From: Aurantimonadaceae bacterium
GTDB lineage: Bacteria > Pseudomonadota > Alphaproteobacteria > Rhizobiales > Rhizobiaceae
Length of the DNA stretch: 5,749 nucleotides
Direction of reading: 5' to 3'
Assembly: GCA_003232595.1 (NCBI GenBank)
Contig: QIIJ01000196.1
Span: forward strand, 1 to 5,749
The notes under the pieces were generated by a model. The model made no database searches. It had not been told where the DNA came from and saw nothing but the letters and a program-made list of their open reading frames with translations. Positions 4,905-5,749 of this stretch are shown piece by piece (positions within the stretch are counted from its first letter, which is position 1; every line of letters starts with the position of its first letter). The position numbers and the translations under genes were made by a program.

Positions 4905-5426
4905 GTGGACAGCACACAAATTGACAATACAAATCGATTTTCACCCAACACCGCTGATGTCGAAACAAACCGGGTTTTCACCAGTCGCAGGATGATCTGG
5001 ATGGCGTCATTCGCATTGTTCAGTCTGGGTGTGTTTGTGTTTTCACCTGGTGTTCCAGCGGCAATTGCGCTTGCGATTGTTTTTTCTGTGATATGTTATT
5101 TTGATGCAGGCCACCTTGCCGCAAATCAGGGGCTGAACAGGTTGCAGATATCTGCAATATTCGGTCCATTGCTGGCGGCTGTTTTGCTATGGATAGCCGT
5201 ATTGTCAGGCACAGCATTTGTCGATGCTTTTAGCATTTCCGGGGCGCCATCCACAGTAATTGCTGCTTCACTTATATCACTTGTATGTTTTGGTGTGCTG
5301 GTTGTGACGGAAAGCGCGCTGACTGCTGCTGTGATATTTGCAACCACCCGCAATCATGACGGTGCTACCAAAACTGCATGGTCTCTCGATCAGAAATTTG
5401 CCGGCTTCTTTGGAGAAACCCGCTAG
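4905..5426 (+). CDS. Four-helix membrane protein of unknown function
   Basis: I do not recognise this family. The 173-residue product starts with a polar stretch of about 29 residues rich in N, T and D, then shows about four hydrophobic segments: 30-47 (MIWMASFALFSLGVFVFS), 50-67 (VPAAIALAIVFSVICYF), 81-106 (QISAIFGPLLAAVLLWIAVLSGTAFV) and a longer one at 117-147 (VIAASLISLVCFGVLVVTESALTAAVIFA). A charged tail, TRNHDGATKTAWSLDQKFAGFFGETR, follows. This is a small integral membrane protein of the inner membrane. No catalytic or transport motif is visible. The start is GTG at 4905, supported by AAGGA (4892-4896) eight bases upstream. ATG at 4992 would begin right at the first helix and lacks a ribosome binding site. 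It lies downstream of the flavin oxidoreductase terminator, so it is probably transcribed on its own, and it converges on the haloacid dehalogenase-like gene with two bases between stops. Confidence 0.78.
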   Translation: MDSTQIDNTNRFSPNTADVETNRVFTSRRMIWMASFALFSLGVFVFSPGVPAAIALAIVFSVICYFDAGHLAANQGLNRLQISAIFGPLLAAVLLWIAVLSGTAFVDAFSISGAPSTVIAASLISLVCFGVLVVTESALTAAVIFATTRNHDGATKTAWSLDQKFAGFFGETR

Positions 5427-5428
5427 GA

Positions 5429-5749
5429 TCAGGCTATACCGTCAAGATCCCTCAATACAGCAGCCGGAGAAAAATCGCGGTATTCGTCTGGCTGGTCGGT
5501 ACGATTGATCCACAGGGTTCTAAAGCCGAATTCAACGGCTGCCGCCACATCCCATCGGTTGGATGACTGGTAGGATATTTCGCTGGCATCAAGATCAAAC
5601 TCGCCGGTCACCATTTCATAGACCACCCGGTTAGCCTTGAATGTAGATATCCTGTCTACAGAAATTACGGCATCAAGCAACGCATCAAGTCCTGCAGATT
5701 TAACGGCCGCTTCAAGCATGTCGCTTGAGCCGTTCGACAGGATGGCAAG
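5429..5749 (-). CDS. HAD-type (S)-2-haloacid dehalogenase-like protein, C-terminal part (runs off the right edge)
   Basis: The frame is open from the right edge to the TGA at 5431-5429, giving the last 106 residues. It begins with LAILSNGSSDML, the motif II region of haloacid dehalogenase type II enzymes (Ser-Asn pair). VISVDRISTFKANRVVYEM carries the motif III lysine in FK. YQSSNRWDVAAAVEFGFRTLWINR is motif IV, retaining the S-x-N-x-x-D set that the family uses at the active site. Family members hydrolyse the carbon-halogen bond of L-2-haloacids through an aspartyl ester and act in the cytoplasm. The nucleophilic aspartate lies beyond the window, so activity cannot be confirmed, and some relatives act on other substrates such as phosphate esters. 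The usual size is about 220-240 residues, so roughly half is seen. Confidence 0.88.
   Translation of the reverse strand, partial: LAILSNGSSDMLEAAVKSAGLDALLDAVISVDRISTFKANRVVYEMVTGEFDLDASEISYQSSNRWDVAAAVEFGFRTLWINRTDQPDEYRDFSPAAVLRDLDGIA

Noticed and set aside
4810..4995. 61-codon frame starting with TTG before the membrane protein gene
   Set aside because: It overlaps the better-supported GTG-started gene in another frame and has no convincing composition.
1..5749. CRISPR array, tRNA, insertion sequence or prophage
   Set aside because: No regularly spaced repeats, cloverleaf-like sequence, transposase-like protein or phage-type gene was seen on either strand.

Overview
The window looks like a chromosomal segment of an alphaproteobacterium, most likely of the order Hyphomicrobiales (Rhizobiales), with moderate GC content and AT-rich intergenic DNA. 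The evidence is a set of family-level recognitions typical of that order: a DUF5330 secreted protein, a SufE protein, a DUF6456 protein paired with a DnaA domain IV-like protein, and the membrane N-terminus of what looks like a DivJ-type cell-cycle sensor kinase. All assignments come from reading the sequence and remembered families; no database search was possible.

Left part (1-1794). A minus-strand gene runs off the left edge and encodes a five-helix membrane region resembling the N-terminus of DivJ-like sensor histidine kinases. A non-coding stretch of about 410 bases separates it from two plus-strand genes: a small secreted DUF5330 protein with a cysteine pair, and sufE, the sulfur-transfer partner of a cysteine desulfurase.

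Middle (1806-3103). Two minus-strand genes converge on sufE and overlap each other by four bases (GTGA). The first is a stand-alone protein resembling the DNA-binding domain of DnaA, without the ATPase. The second is a DUF6456 protein with a probable winged-helix N-terminus. They almost certainly form an operon and probably act together on DNA, but their role is unknown. This pair is the best candidate here for an undescribed system.

Right part (3104-5749). A divergent intergenic region of about 370 bases carries several short palindromes and a candidate promoter. It leads into an Old Yellow Enzyme family flavin oxidoreductase, which ends in a strong intrinsic terminator whose stem includes the stop codon. 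A GTG-started four-helix membrane protein of unknown function follows. It converges, with only two bases between the stop codons, on the C-terminal part of a minus-strand HAD-type (S)-2-haloacid dehalogenase-like gene that runs off the right edge.

No tRNA, rRNA, CRISPR array, insertion sequence or phage gene was seen. The window looks like ordinary core or near-core chromosome with several uncharacterised lineage-specific genes.
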